From contig JAAALK010000285.1 in the NCBI GenBank assembly GCA_019279435.1, forward strand, positions 26,010,371 to 26,074,370: a stretch of 64,000 nt of DNA, read 5' to 3'. The translations under genes were made by a program, and so were the position numbers. Below are positions 52,244 through 63,232 of this stretch, piece by piece. The stretch comes from Zizania palustris (Eukaryota; Streptophyta; Magnoliopsida; Poales; Poaceae). The notes under the pieces were generated by a model that was not told where the DNA came from, searched no databases, and saw nothing but the letters and a program-made list of their open reading frames with translations. Each line of letters opens with the position of its first letter. Position 1 is the first letter of the stretch.

Positions 52244-53582
52244 TGTCGACATGAAAACGTGCCCCCGCACTTGGGTCAGTTCGACGATCCAAAAGTGCAC
52301 GGATACTTAGGGACAAGACTAAGCGTGACGTGGCACCGACATCGCGTTCCGTCTACCCTTAATAGTGATAAGGGGGGTGGAGTCGCCAGGTAACCGGATT
52401 ACACAAAATAATCCAATTAGCCAAAAGAACTAGATTAAACAAAATAAAATCAGCAAACCAGTCGGAGGCCGTCTGGTTCGAAGTATGGTGCGAAGGGTTC
52501 ACCGATGCGTCCGGTGCGAAGTGCTCTGCCGAAGGGTGCTTCGGCGTTCAGACTGATCCGACCGTAGACAGACTTCGAACGGATCTGGACGCGATGACCA
52601 CCTCTGAACAGCGGGGTTCGGCATGGGATCTCCGATACAGCAAACTACAGAATAGTGACGCGAGGGCCACGCACGATTGCAACTTCGTCTGGTGCGGAGT
52701 ATGGTTGCGGCGAAGCCTGTTGCGACGAAGTATGCTGGCGAAGCCTGTTTTCGGCGCCTGCGGTCCGCCGAAGGGTGTCCTGGGGACCTCCAAAACTGAT
52801 CTCTCAGCTCCGGACACCTCCGACGAAGTGGCTCCGAACGTGCGACCCTGCAACAGAAGAGTGCGAAGTACCAATTCGGCCTAAGGACCCAATTTTGCTA
52901 AGTGTTGCACTAGTAGCGAAGGTAGCAATCTATTACGCAGATTAGCGGATACTTGACAGGCGAAGTAACAAGGCGATAACAATCTATTACGTAGATTAAC
53001 GGATACTTCACAAGCGAAGTAACAAGGGTTACCACTGTTCCGTAGTGGCCGACAGAGGGCTTCTAGGCAAACTCACGAAGAGGTACAGGAAAATAAAGGT
53101 AAGGTAAATACGATCAAAGCATTGGCTTTGGTTTGGTTTGAGTTGGGGGGGTCTCCACGCCGGCCATGCCCTTCTATTTATAGGGGGTTAACTCCTAATC
53201 TAATCTGCTATTAATCCGGCCAGATAGAGATAGAGATTGAGCTGGTGACGCAAACAACTCTATCTCTACCGAGGTGGGCTTCGACTAGGCTCGTCAAGGC
53301 CTTCTCCTCGGGCCGAAGCTTCGGCAGCGTGGGCCTCCGATGGCTTCCAAAGCTTCGATAGCGTGGGCCTCCGAAGGCTTCTGAATCATCGGCAGTGTTG
53401 GCCTCCGAAGGCTTCTTGGCTGAAGCCCATGGGCTGGCTAGAGGATTTCGGAGTCCATAGATCAACGGACTTCAGCCTTGTAGGGCTTCGGACAGACCCT
53501 GGACATGTGTATTTTCGGCCCAAACCATCAAAAATTGATATTTTGACAATCTAGACATTAATGCCATTTTTTGCCATCAACA
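52244..53582 (-). repeat. gypsy-B 5' LTR of B2
   Basis: 1339 bp, TGTCGACATG...CATCAACA. Minus TATAAATA at 53182-53175. It carries three 34-bp tandem units (53315, 53349, 53383) where the other gypsy-B LTRs have one. Confidence 0.92.
53315..53416. repeat. 34-bp triplication in the B2 right LTR
   Basis: Units gaagcttcggcagcgtg..., aaagcttcgatagcgtg... and gaatcatcggcagtgtt..., each ending ccga(a/t)ggcttc. A single unit occurs in the LTRs at 12428, 32211 and 59666. Confidence 0.85.
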
Positions 53583-54800
53583 GTAAGTTACCTGAAAATA
53601 CGCTTGACAGCGTACCGGTGAGATGCGCGTGTTGAAGACTAAAAACGCGCGCACACACCCACGACAAACTGAATGTCCAGTCTCATCGTAGTCAAGTATA
53701 GCATCGATCTGATCATCCCTCGATACTCTATCTCGTTGACCTTGATGTCGTTCTCGTCCTTATCCAGCCCTCCAGATGTACCCATTGGGGTCATCTGTGG
53801 CTTCAGCTCTCCACCAAAATCAAATTTCTTTACCATGTCCCGAGTGTACTTACCCTGGTGGATGAAAATGTCATCCTTGGTCTGCTTGATCTGGAGCACT
53901 AAAAAGTACTTGAGTTCTCCTTGAGACTCATTTCAAACTCGCTATGCATTTGCTCAGAAAACTTGGACACAAGCTAATTAGAAGAACCACCAAAAATAAT
54001 ATCATCCACGTAAATCTGAGCAACCAATAAGTATGAGCCATCTCTAAGCAAGAAAAGAGTCTTGTCCACAGAATCCATCACAAAACCATTCCCCAACAAG
54101 AACTGCTTTAGGCGATCATACCAAGCCCTGGGGGCTTGCTTCAGACCATATAAAGCCTTCTGCAACTTGAAAACATGTCGAGGAAACTCAGGGTTCTCAA
54201 AACCAAGGGGCTACTTAACATATACCTCCTCCTCTATATACCCGTTCAGAAAAGCACTCTTGACATCCATTTGAAAAAGCTTGAAACCTTTAGAAACCGC
54301 AAAGGCCAAAAGAATACGAATGGACTCAAGATGGGCAATAGGGGCGAAGGTCTCCTCAAAATCAATACCTTCTTTTTGGCAAAAACCCTGTGCCACTAGT
54401 CAAGCTTTGTTGCGCACCACAACCCCATCTTCACCTTGTTTGTTCTTAAACACCCACTTGGTGCCTATGGTGTTACATCCAGGTGGCAGCTCAACTAGTG
54501 TCCAAACATGATTATGATCTAAGGTTTCAAGCTCTGCTTGCATGGCGTTTATCCATTTTGAATCAGAAAGAGCATGAGAAACGTCTCTGGGATCAAAAGT
54601 AGCAACAAACGCAGACTCAACAAACATAGCAAGAGAACCAACTGAAGAACATAAAGATCTCTCAGTAAGATCACCGATGATGAGCGCTGAGGGGTGATCA
54701 CGCTGAACTGCTTGGGATCCTAGGTGATCTGAAGACACCTCACCGGAGTCAGCAACTGGCTCCTCTGGACTCGGATGAGAAGTCATCTCACCGGAGTCAA
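53583..54800 (-). pseudogene. copia-A reverse transcriptase
   Basis: Blocks in order on minus: WINAMQAELETLDHNHVWTL and IGTKWVFKNKQGEDG (54786-54400), then after a stop EGIDFEETFAPIAHLESIRI and QMDVKSAFLNGYIEEEVYVK (54396-54211). Next come LQKALYGLKQAPRAWYDRLK and the intact catalytic AQIYVDDIIFGG (54165-53974), then YTRDMVKKFDFGGELKPQMT (53899-53639). At least four stops or shifts. The gene is cut at 53583 by B2 and resumes at 32210. Confidence 0.9.
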
Positions 54801-54810
54801 CAACTGGTGC

Positions 54811-56421
54811 CTATGGACACGGCTGAGGAGGCTCGATCGAAGTAGAAGGAGTGATTAGAGGTCCGTCCTCATCCTCAGTCGAAGTCTCAAAAGGTGTAGG
54901 GTATGTAGGCTGTGTAGAGGGCCCACCCTCATCACCATCAGGAGTGTCATCATCTTCCTCGAAGATGGACTCTCCAAGCTCATCATCTCTAGAAAGCTCG
55001 AAAGAGGGAGTCAATGAAGGCATGGACTCATCAGAAGAAACCTCACATGTCTCTACAAGCAGCTGAGAATCTAGGTTCCAAACACGAAAGCCTCGAGAAT
55101 GCAAAGCATAGCCAAGAAAGACTTCATCCCAACAACGAGACTCAAACTTCTCCAAATGCCCTCCCTTCTTGAGCACAAAGCACTTGCATCCAAACGCTCG
55201 CAAGTGACTCACCTTGGGCTGTCTGCCAAACCGCAACTCATATGACGTCTTACCTAAGTAAGCTCTAAGAAAAATGTGGTTAGTTAGATAGCAAGCTGTG
55301 TTCATAGCTTCAGCCCAAAAGCGCCTAGGAGTCCTATGCTAATCAAGCATCGTCCTGGCAATCTCGACTAGCATGCGGTTCTTTTGTTCCACAACACCAT
55401 TCTGTGGGGGAGTGTAAGGGGCCAAGAACTGATGATCAAGACCCTGAGCACTATAGAAACTGACGAACTGAGAGTTCTTAAACTCAGAGCCGTTGTCCAA
55501 ACGAATTTCTCGCATCTGACCATTGTTCTCGTTCTTTAGCTTCAAAATCAGGTCAAGAACATACTGAAAAGCCTCATCATTAGACACTATAAAGTAAACC
55601 CATGAGAATCGATAGAAATCGTCAACAATCACAAGGGTGTACCACTTCCCACCGACTGAGCGTACTCGAGCTAGACCAACTGTATCCATGTGTAACAGCT
55701 CTCCCGGGTACAAAGTCATCACCTGAATCATAGGTGCGTGAGAAGCGGCAACCATTTTCCCATGACGACATGGATGGCAAACTAGATCCTTCTCCATCTT
55801 AAGCTTAGGCAATCCTCGGATAAGATCCATAGAACTCAATCTAACAAGCAGATCAAAGCTCAAATGGCCTAACCTTCTATGCCACTTCAAAAGCTCAGAG
55901 GATGATCCAGCCACCAGAGAGCGAGAAGGGCCAGAAGAACTAGAGAAATCAATGCGAAAAACCTTACCGAAGGGTAAGATCCGGCAAACTAAAGATCCTC
56001 TAGAATCAACAACAGAAGACATGCCCTTCTTAAAGCGAACCTCTAAACCATCCTCAAGAAGTTGTGAAACAGAAATTAAATTAAAATTCAAGTTGCCGAC
56101 CAAAGCAACATTCTTCAAAGAGAAATAATCAAAGATGCGAATTGACCCAATACCTTGTACCTTCCATTGACCACTGTTCCCGAAAGTGATGTATTCCTTG
56201 GAGCTCGGGGGAGAGAGGCTGGAGAACCATCTGCGGTGTCCCGTCGTATGGTGAGAACCTACTGAATCCAGGATTAGAAAAGGTGCTAAACCAGTGTCGA
56301 GCAATCTGATCGTAAGTAGGAAAGTAGAAGGAATCATATGAGTCTGGACCAAAACGCGGCTCAACGTGCGGTTCTCTGTTCTGCCTAAAATCATGGCCAT
56401 GAGGTCCAAAACCGTATCCAT
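54811..56421 (-). pseudogene. copia-A protease and integrase
   Basis: 56421-55339 begins with the Gag-protease border. The protease site reads LDSVGSHHTTGHRRWF where the family has DSG, so it is altered. Pre-integrase zinc ligands: WHRRLGHLS and C-x2-C in VCHPCRHGK. Integrase core: Asp in LLHMDTVG, Asp in RLDNGSEF, Glu in NGVVEQKN, the last two 35 residues apart. A stop at 55339 splits off the C-terminal part (55305-54811: LRAFGCKCFVLKKGGHLEKF), ending in an acidic linker. Confidence 0.9.
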
Positions 56422-57546
56422 AACGATCTAGAGCTCTGCTGGAACGAAAACCACCCTCCGGAGCACGGTCATAAAAACCGTCTCCTGTACCACCACCTAC
56501 ACGACGTGGCCTGGCCTCTAGCCTCTCTCTATGTCGAGGAACTCTCTATCTACCAGCCTGCTGGTAGAAATGTTCCTGCCCACCTCGAGCTATCTCTGCT
56601 CGCTCAACCCACTTCCTCCTGAAGCAAAACTCCTCAAGATGCCCGTATCTCTGACAAAACTCACAGTGATAGGTGGGCTTCTGGGGATGTGGTTGAGGCT
56701 TGGGACTCTTAGGCTTGGTGGTGTTGGGTGTAGAATCTTTGGTGTGAGAGGGTCCAGGTAAAGAATCAAGAGAAGTGTGGAGAGGTTTATGCTTTGGGAC
56801 AAAGATTTGCTTCTTAGGTGGAGCTTTAGGTTGTTATTGAAACACTCCATCCTTGGGCTGACTATCCTTAAAGGACTCAGTGGAGTTAGTCTTGGGATAT
56901 CTCTATTTAGGTTGTTCTTGAAAAACTCCACTCCACTGCTCGTCTAATGGCACTCTCAAAATCAGCCTTGGTATAGGTGTAACCTACCCCAAACCCATCC
57001 TGTCTCTTGAACTGTTGGATCATCATGCCAAGCTGTGGCTCTCTGGTACTAATCCAACTCAGGATCTGACAGAGGTAAAAGTTCTCATTCTGAAAATCCG
57101 CTAGCTCCTCTCTCAAAGAAGCTAGTACCTCCACCTGAGACAGGCATATCTCACACTCTCTATCAACTTCAACAGACTTCTCATCTTTTAGCTTGATCAG
57201 CTCCAATCTTAGAGACAACGCAGTTCTCACAAACAGTGGGTGGAACTGACAAGGTCTCAAGCTCTAGCTTAGTCTGCTCCAACTCAGCTCTCACTCCAGC
57301 TACCTCGCTCAACTGCTGATCACTCTTGGCTCTCAGCTCAGCTATACTAGCTAAATGGGATGGGCAGTCTACACATGGTACGATGACAATGGCATGAGCA
57401 TTTTTCAGCTCTAGCTGAGCGCTTTCAAGCTCAGTGGCCATAACGTCTCTCTCATCTTCTCTCTCTGTGTACCTGGACTTGAGAGTCATCAGGTCACACA
57501 ACAACACCTCATAGTTAGGGCACTCCCTACTACCATATCCAAGCAA
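56422..57546 (-). pseudogene. copia-A gag C-terminal extension with second zinc knuckle
   Basis: 57546-57181 and 57260-56907 contain heptad-rich helices (LKSRYTEREDERDVMATELE, QLSEVAGVRAELEQTKLELE). Near 56680-56630 a separate frame gives CEFCQRYGHLEEFC, a complete C-x2-C-x4-H-x4-C knuckle. Basic and Gly/Arg-rich sequence follows toward the protease. Two knuckles flank the coiled coil; the first is near 58155. Several frame breaks. Confidence 0.75.
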
Positions 57547-57947
57547 GGAGAAGAATACAGACTCTCAATTTTTCCATTCGCCATGGCAAGCTCACTCTCA
57601 AGCTCATCTATCCTCTTTTTAGCCCCTCTAAGCAATTTCTCCCGATATTTCAACTCCTGATGGTTCTGTTCTAGTAAATTAGCAACTTCTTGTTCATAGG
57701 AAGATACATTTTCATCGTTGTCATCGGAAGAGTCCTTTTCTTCCTTATCCACAAGAGCAATTGAACAGAAGCTCTTCCAGAGTCTTCGGCTGTGACGCGA
57801 GCGACTCTTCGGCTTATCCCCGAATGCCATGAAGCAGAGGCCTGCCGGATCATCCCTGTCCTTACCCTTCTTGATCACGAACTCTTCATCACTTGAACTC
57901 GAAGATGAGGAGGAAGACGAAGATCTCTTGGAGTAGCTTTTCTCCAT
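57489..57947 (-). pseudogene. copia-A gag middle part: polyserine run and coiled coil
   Basis: MEKSYSKR, then eleven consecutive Ser, then DEEFVIKKGKDRDD and AGLCFMAFGDKPKSRSR. A coiled coil follows (YEQEVANLLEQNHQELKYRE, KRIDELESELAMANGKIES). The frame is lost at about 57535 by an extra pair of bases relative to copy one. This is part of the same gag polyprotein, not a separate gene. Confidence 0.75.
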
Positions 57948-57997
57948 CTCAGTGAAGAAGGCCTTGTCCCGCTTCTTGTTCTCACGCCTATAGTCCT

Positions 57998-58927
57998 TCA
58001 GAGCCTTTCAAAAGAATCTTGTCTTGGTCTTGATCTTTGTGGAAGTGGAGTTATCGTACTTGCCGGAGTCGTAGGAGTTGCCTTCGGTTCCCTTCTTGTA
58101 GCTCTTTCGCTTGGGGCAGTCGGGATGAAATGACTTGGATCACCACACTCAAAACATTCTGATTTTGGGCCATGTCTTTTAAGCATGCGTTTATCATAGA
58201 CACGTCGTACCCGGTTGTTAAACAAACACATATCATCATCTCCTGGCGAATCAAGCTGATCCTCGGAGATATACATCAAAGAAAATGGAGTAAAACTCAA
58301 GGCAGTAGGATCAGCAGATGGTGTCGCAAGGGCCAGAGTTTTTGAGCCAGAACTAGTGAGATTTGAGCTCAACTGGATATCGACCTCTGAGGCCTTGAGC
58401 TTACTAAAAATCTCTGTGTCAATCAAGGTATCATAGGAAGCGCTCTCAACAATAGAAGAAACCTTGATCTCTAAGATCGTAGGGTCCAAGGTATGAAGAA
58501 CCTTGAGCGTCTGTTCATGATCTGAGACCAGCTGACCATGCTTGGCCTTGTTGACCCGAAGCTTGTGTGAGAAATTTTCATACTCATGCCGGTAGGTCTG
58601 ATAGAGCCTAGCCTTGACCCGAGCTGTCCCCTCATGGTGTGCCTGGAGGGTAGCCCAGATCTCTTGAGCAGTGGTGAGATGGCTAACAAGCTTAAACTCA
58701 CTAGGACCTAGACCAGAAAATAAAATGTTCACCACTTTGCTATTGTTCTGATGTTGGGCGATTATATCAGGAGAATCACGCTCAGCAACAGGAAGTATAG
58801 TAAAAGTAGGGTGAGCAAAAATATCCCAAATGTCCGAGCTCTGGCTCATAAGATAGGCTCGCATGCGAATCTTCCAATAAGTGTAGCCAAAAGCTTCAAT
58901 GGACGGGATTTTACTAGAGGAAGTCAT
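57998..58927 (-). CDS. copia-A gag N-terminal part, right unit
   Basis: A 309-codon frame from ATG 58927 (MTSSSKIPSIEAFGYTYWKI): DUF4219/UBN2-like gag core (YLMSQSSDIWDIFAHP, HQNNSKVVNILFSGLGPSEF, HHEGTARVKARLYQTYRHEY). The knuckle begins CFECGDPSHF, but a one-base loss near 58120 shifts the frame before the last ligand Cys. Start chosen by match to 8763 and by position just inside the PBS. Confidence 0.88.
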   Translation of the reverse strand: MTSSSKIPSIEAFGYTYWKIRMRAYLMSQSSDIWDIFAHPTFTILPVAERDSPDIIAQHQNNSKVVNILFSGLGPSEFKLVSHLTTAQEIWATLQAHHEGTARVKARLYQTYRHEYENFSHKLRVNKAKHGQLVSDHEQTLKVLHTLDPTILEIKVSSIVESASYDTLIDTEIFSKLKASEVDIQLSSNLTSSGSKTLALATPSADPTALSFTPFSLMYISEDQLDSPGDDDMCLFNNRVRRVYDKRMLKRHGPKSECFECGDPSHFIPTAPSERATRREPKATPTTPASTITPLPQRSRPRQDSFERL

Positions 58928-58977
58928 GATAACTACCTGGGTTAGAACCGGTTAAGGTATGGAAAAAACCTAACCTC

Positions 58978-58988
58978 GCTCTGATACC
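58978..58988 (-). promoter_or_regulatory. copia-A primer-binding site, right
   Basis: Minus GGTATCAGAGC, 3 bases from the LTR edge at 58992. Confidence 0.85.
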
Positions 58989-58991
58989 CCT

Positions 58992-59665
58992 TGTAGGACC
59001 GAAAGTAGCGACCATATGGGGGTGAATGGGCGCCTAAAAATTTCTTACGAAATAATGATCTATACCCAACACCCAACGCACCTCGACAAAGCAAACAGTA
59101 GTAGCAAAGCAGATCACAAGAACTAAAGTTGTCTAGCCTAAAAATTATTGGTGCCCTAAATCAAAAGATATTTAAAAATAAACTAGACTAAATAAAATCA
59201 CTGTTCTGAATAAAAATGGGTACTACAAATATTTAATGGTGTAAGCAAATACCTAAATATATTAATTAAATATTCAGATTGAGGTCTAAAAATAAAATAT
59301 TAATCAAATGAATAAAACATAGATCATCCAAAAATTAATTCAGAAATAAACCTAAAATATTGCATGTAAATCTAGAATAAAATATTACTGCGACTAATAA
59401 TAATATTAATTTTTTTCTTTTTATACGAGCAGATTAAAAATACTTAAACAAATAATATGAGATTACTAATAAATTTAGGAGATTAAAAAATTAACTATGA
59501 AATTACTAACTAGATTTAATCTAACTAAAAATAGGAGATAAACAAACCTTACCTGCATCGCCATTGACGTCGTCCCGCCGTTCCGCCGTGACCCGCACCG
59601 GCTACCTCCTGCCGCTGTGCATGACGCCACTGCAACACCTCGGGAAGGAAAAACATAGTGGGTCC
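58992..59665 (-). repeat. copia-A 5' LTR, truncated by B3
   Basis: It follows 8828-9500 base for base with small differences until gtgggtcc at 59665, where plus-strand gypsy-B sequence begins. The remaining part lies beyond B3, outside the window. Confidence 0.9.
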
Positions 59666-60950
59666 CGTTGATAGCAAAAAATTGCATTAATGGCTAGATT
59701 GTCAAAATATCATGTTTTGGTGATTTTGGCCGAAAGTACACATGTCCAGGGTCTGTCTGAAGCCCTACAGGGCCGAAGTCCATTGAGCTCTGGGTTCCAA
59801 AAGCCTCTAGCCAGCCCATGGGCTTCAGACAGGAAGCCTTCGGAGGCCCACGCTACCGAAGCTTTCGCCCGAGGAGCAGGCCTCGACGGGCCTGGCCGAA
59901 GCCCACCTCGGTAGAGATAGAGTTGTTTGCGTCACCAGCTCAATCTCTATCTCTATCTGGCCGGATTGATAGAAGATTAGATTAGGAGTTAACCCCCTAT
60001 AAATAGAGAGAGGCATGGCCGGCGTGGAGAACCCCCCCAACTCAAACCAAATCAAAGCCAATGCTTTGATCGTATTTACCTTACCTTTATTTTCCTGTAC
60101 CTCTTCGTGGGTTTGCCTGGAAGCCCTCCGTCGGCCACTACGGAACAGTGGTAACCCTTGTTACTTCGCCTGTGAAGTATCCGTTAATCTACATAATAGA
60201 TTGTTATTGCCTTGTTACTTCGCCTGGGAAGTATCCGCTAATCTGCATAATAGATTGCTACCTTCGCTACTAGTGCAAAACTTAGCAAAATTTGGTCCTC
60301 ACGCCGAATTGGTACTTCGCAGTCTTCTGTTGCAGGTTCGCATGTTCGGAGCCACTTCGTTGGAGGTGTCGGGAGCTGAGAGATCGGCTTCGGAGGTCCC
60401 CAGGACACCCTTCGGTGGACCCCAGGCTCCGACAACAGGCTTCGCCAGCATACTTCGTCACAACATGCTTTGCCAGAACCATACTCCGCACCGGATGAAG
60501 TTGCACTCACGCGTGGTCCTCGCGTCACTATTGTGTAGTTTGCTGTATCGGAGATCCCACGCCGAACCCTGCTGTTCGGAGGTGGTCGTCGCGTCTAGAT
60601 CCGTTCGAAGTCCGTCTTCCGTCGGATCAGTCCGAACGCCGAAGCACCCTTCGGTGGAGCACTTTGCACCGGACGCCGAAGGTATACTTCGGTGAACCCT
60701 TCGCACCAGACTTCGAACCAGACGGCCTCCGACTGGTTTGCTGATTTTATTTTGTTTAATCTATTTCTTTCAGCTAATTTGATTATTTTGTGTAATCTGG
60801 TTGCCTGCCGACTCCACCCTCCTTATCACTATTAAGGGTAGTCGGAATGCGACGTCGGTGCCACGTCACGCTTAGGCTTGTCCCTAAGTATCCGTGCACT
60901 TTTGGATCGTCGAACTGACCCAAGTGTGGGGTCACGTTTTCGTGTCAACA
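59666..60950 (+). repeat. gypsy-B 5' LTR of B3
   Basis: 1285 bp. It begins CGTTGATAGC (first base mutated from T) and ends GTGTCAACA. Plus TATAAATA at 59998-60005. It is inverted relative to the other gypsy-B LTRs. Confidence 0.93.
59998..60005 (+). promoter_or_regulatory. TATA box of the B3 LTR
   Basis: TATAAATA after aaccccc, at the same place as in the three minus-strand gypsy-B LTRs. Confidence 0.65.
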
Positions 60951-61854
60951 CACTTTTCGGTGACTCCGCTTGGGAAGGCTACGCCTAACATGATGAGTAG
61001 TCTACATCGGCCACTGGTACATCCACATCGACTACTACATCTACACCACCGATGGACGCAATAGGAGGCATGGATATCGACAACCGCAACATATTGTCGC
61101 CTACACTTGAAGATATCCCCGCAGAAGACCGAGCAGAGATCGAGGCGAAGTTAAAGGCACTCCAAGACATGATGCTTGGCGGCTACATCAAGACACGCGC
61201 AGGCTTCATCAAGCGCGATATCGTCACCCCCGACCTCGCTTAGGTCCAGGTAACACATGTATCGCCTCGCTTATCTTCTTTAGAAATTGAGCAAAAAATA
61301 GCCGCATCAGTAAATCAAGTCGTGAGCGCTTCGCTAGCCAAATCCCAGTTCCTATTGCTAGCGCACCTCCGACAAACGACGTATACAGTAGGACTAACGA
61401 CAGCACTGGCACAATCATATCTCCGGCCTCACCACTTATGGCTGAGATCAATCATTACACCTACGGTCAAAGTAATACTGCATACCATCCACTGCCACCT
61501 GCGCCAATACCCGCGCAACCCGCACCACATGCACAGACGCCCAGACACGAGCACGTTGTACAAATAGCACGTAGGGAAGAAGCACATGGCTGACACGCCG
61601 ACATCCCACCGCGTGTCACGCCCCCGCATGAGAGGCGCATGCAAGCAACATACCAAGATGATATAGAGGAGCGGGTCCGCGCACTATTTAGGGAGTGTGC
61701 CGGCTTCGTTCCCAAGGATGGGTTAGGGTTTACCGTAAACCATACCCCGACCATCTTGATACAGTACCCTACCCCCTCGGCTATAGAATCCCTGAGTTCA
61801 CTAAATTCGACGGCGAGGGTAGCAAGACTACACTAGAGCACTGTTAGTCAATTT
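60951..61854 (+). pseudogene. gypsy-B primer-binding region and gag N-terminus, B3
   Basis: 60951-60980 cacttttcggtgactccgct is the likely PBS. 61052-61243 encodes MDAIGGMDIDNRNILSPTLE and ALQDMMLGGYIKTRAGFIKR, ending at TAG 61241. The same frame then continues with SPRLSSLEIEQKIAASVNQ, so the TAG lies inside coding-like sequence. The rest to 61854 is in broken frames. Confidence 0.65.
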
Positions 61855-62226
61855 TTGGCGCAATGTGGAGAAGTTAGCGGGATAGATGCTCTGAAGGTTA
61901 GACTATTTTCTCTCTCGCTATCCGGCACCGCTTTCACTTGGTTTTCGGCACTCCCGCCGAGCTCCATCCACACGTGGGATGATTTAGAGCGGAAATTCCA
62001 TGATTATTTCTACATAGGTGAAACAGAACTTAGGCTTTCACATTTGACATTGGTTAAGCAAAAATCTAGTGAGAGCGCCTCTGAATACATCAAGTGTTTT
62101 AAGGATACTAGAAACCGATGTTTTAGCCTTAATATCTCAGAACGGGACTTGGCGGAATTAGCTTTTAATGGGTTGCATTCCGAAATTAAAGAGAGGTTAG
62201 ATACCCAAAAACGTTTTAGAAGTTAG
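61855..62226 (+). pseudogene. gypsy-B gag core, B3
   Basis: Retrotransposon gag domain: VRLFSLSLSGTAFTWFSALP, SIHTWDDLERKFHDYFYIG, KQKSSESASEYIKCFKDTRN, ERDLAELAFNGLHSEIKERL. A one-base gain near 62211 shifts the end (EVSQVLQQAL in the next frame). Confidence 0.85.
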
Positions 62227-62320
62227 CCAAGTTTTACAGCAGGCTCTGGTCCAGGAAGGCTGAGCCAAAGATAAAAAGTTTATTAAGACGTTTAGCAAGC
62301 CTAGAGCCAAAATCCACATC

Positions 62321-63232
62321 ATGGAACGCTCTGATGAGGAAGAGTCGGAGGAGGAGGATTCGGCCGACATGTACGAAGCCGAATGGGTTTGGAACACTAA
62401 AAATAAACCTATCACATTCTCTGAGTTACGACCATCCCCCACAAAGAATAGACTTAGTGAGGTCAAGTACTTGTTTGATATAACTAAATGTGATAAAATA
62501 TTTGATTTCCTCTTGAAAAGTCAGCTTCTCAGGTTACCTAAGGGTCAAGTCATTCCACCTGCCGATGAGCTAAAGAAGCATAAGTACTATAAGTGGCATG
62601 ATTCACATTCGCATAATACTAATGATTGCAATGTTTTTCGACGGCAGATACAATCGGCCATAGAAGAAGGACGACTGAAGATAGACCATGATCCGAAGAT
62701 GAAGTTGGATAAAGATCCTTTTCTAGTCAATGCCGTTGACCTCGGCGAAAAGAAGGTGTTGATTCGGCCAGAACAGGCCGAGTCGGCTAAAGGGAAAGAT
62801 GTAATTGTTCGAGAACCATGCACTCGCACACTCGTGCCAAAGAATCCCAAGGTAGGAGTGTGGAATCAAAACATTAATATCGCTTCGGCTAAGGCTCGCA
62901 AGAGGCCAAGGGTAACATACGACATGCTGCTGAACAAGCATCGGAGGAGGGCCAAAGAAGCAGGTTCACACGCTAAGTTAAAACAGCCGAAGGGTCCAAG
63001 ACCCTCGAAGGGTGGCTTCGGACCGAAGCAGGCGAACACTCCGCACGAAGGCTTCTGGCCACGGTTGCCTGATGCTCCGCATTGTGGTTCCGAGCCACAA
63101 TGGCCGACCCCCCGTACGACAACTTCGAACCCCAGTGGTCGGGTCCCCCATGCAATAACTTCAGCCCCCAATGGTCGAACCCCGCACCGTGTTGGACTTC
63201 TCCGATGGGAGGCTTCGGCCCGCACTGGCTGA
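62321..63232 (+). CDS. gypsy-B gag C-terminal part, B3
   Basis: A 303-codon frame: acidic start (ERSDEEESEEEDSADMYEAE), helical part (EVKYLFDITKCDKIFDFLLK, LPKGQVIPPADELKKHKYYK), then the knuckle with YKWHDSHSHNTNDC, whose first Cys is Tyr (B2 has CKGH). Next comes a basic segment (KARKRPRVTYDMLLNKHRRR). The last 40 residues are out of the native frame, which continues at 63082. Confidence 0.8.
   Translation: MERSDEEESEEEDSADMYEAEWVWNTKNKPITFSELRPSPTKNRLSEVKYLFDITKCDKIFDFLLKSQLLRLPKGQVIPPADELKKHKYYKWHDSHSHNTNDCNVFRRQIQSAIEEGRLKIDHDPKMKLDKDPFLVNAVDLGEKKVLIRPEQAESAKGKDVIVREPCTRTLVPKNPKVGVWNQNINIASAKARKRPRVTYDMLLNKHRRRAKEAGSHAKLKQPKGPRPSKGGFGPKQANTPHEGFWPRLPDAPHCGSEPQWPTPRTTTSNPSGRVPHAITSAPNGRTPHRVGLLRWEASARTG

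Larger units (their letters stand above)
32211..53582 (-). mobile_element. gypsy-B element B2, complete but broken, with C3 nested inside
   Basis: Two gypsy-B LTRs (32211-33501 and 52244-53582) enclose integrase, second RNase H, RNase H, RT, protease and gag on the minus strand. C3 splits gag at 40519. The flanks are CTAAT (GTAAT in B1) and GTAAG, a 5-bp target duplication with mismatch. Removing one copy restores the copia-A RT/RNase H reading frame across the site. Confidence 0.9.
7245..59665 (-). mobile_element. copia-A: tandem, partly duplicated Ty1/copia locus, interrupted by gypsy insertions
   Basis: Minus-strand copia-A sequence appears in four blocks: gag, PBS, LTR, 3' UTR and RNase H (7245-12427); a second 3' UTR and RNase H (31330-32210); RT, integrase and long gag (53583-58927); then PBS and a cut LTR (58978-59665). 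The LTR at 8828 has PBS on one side and a polypurine tract on the other, so it serves two adjacent units. The long gag with serine run, coiled coil and two zinc knuckles, tRNA-Met PBS and multiple polypurine tracts fits the Sirevirus group. That lineage call is inference. Confidence 0.75.
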
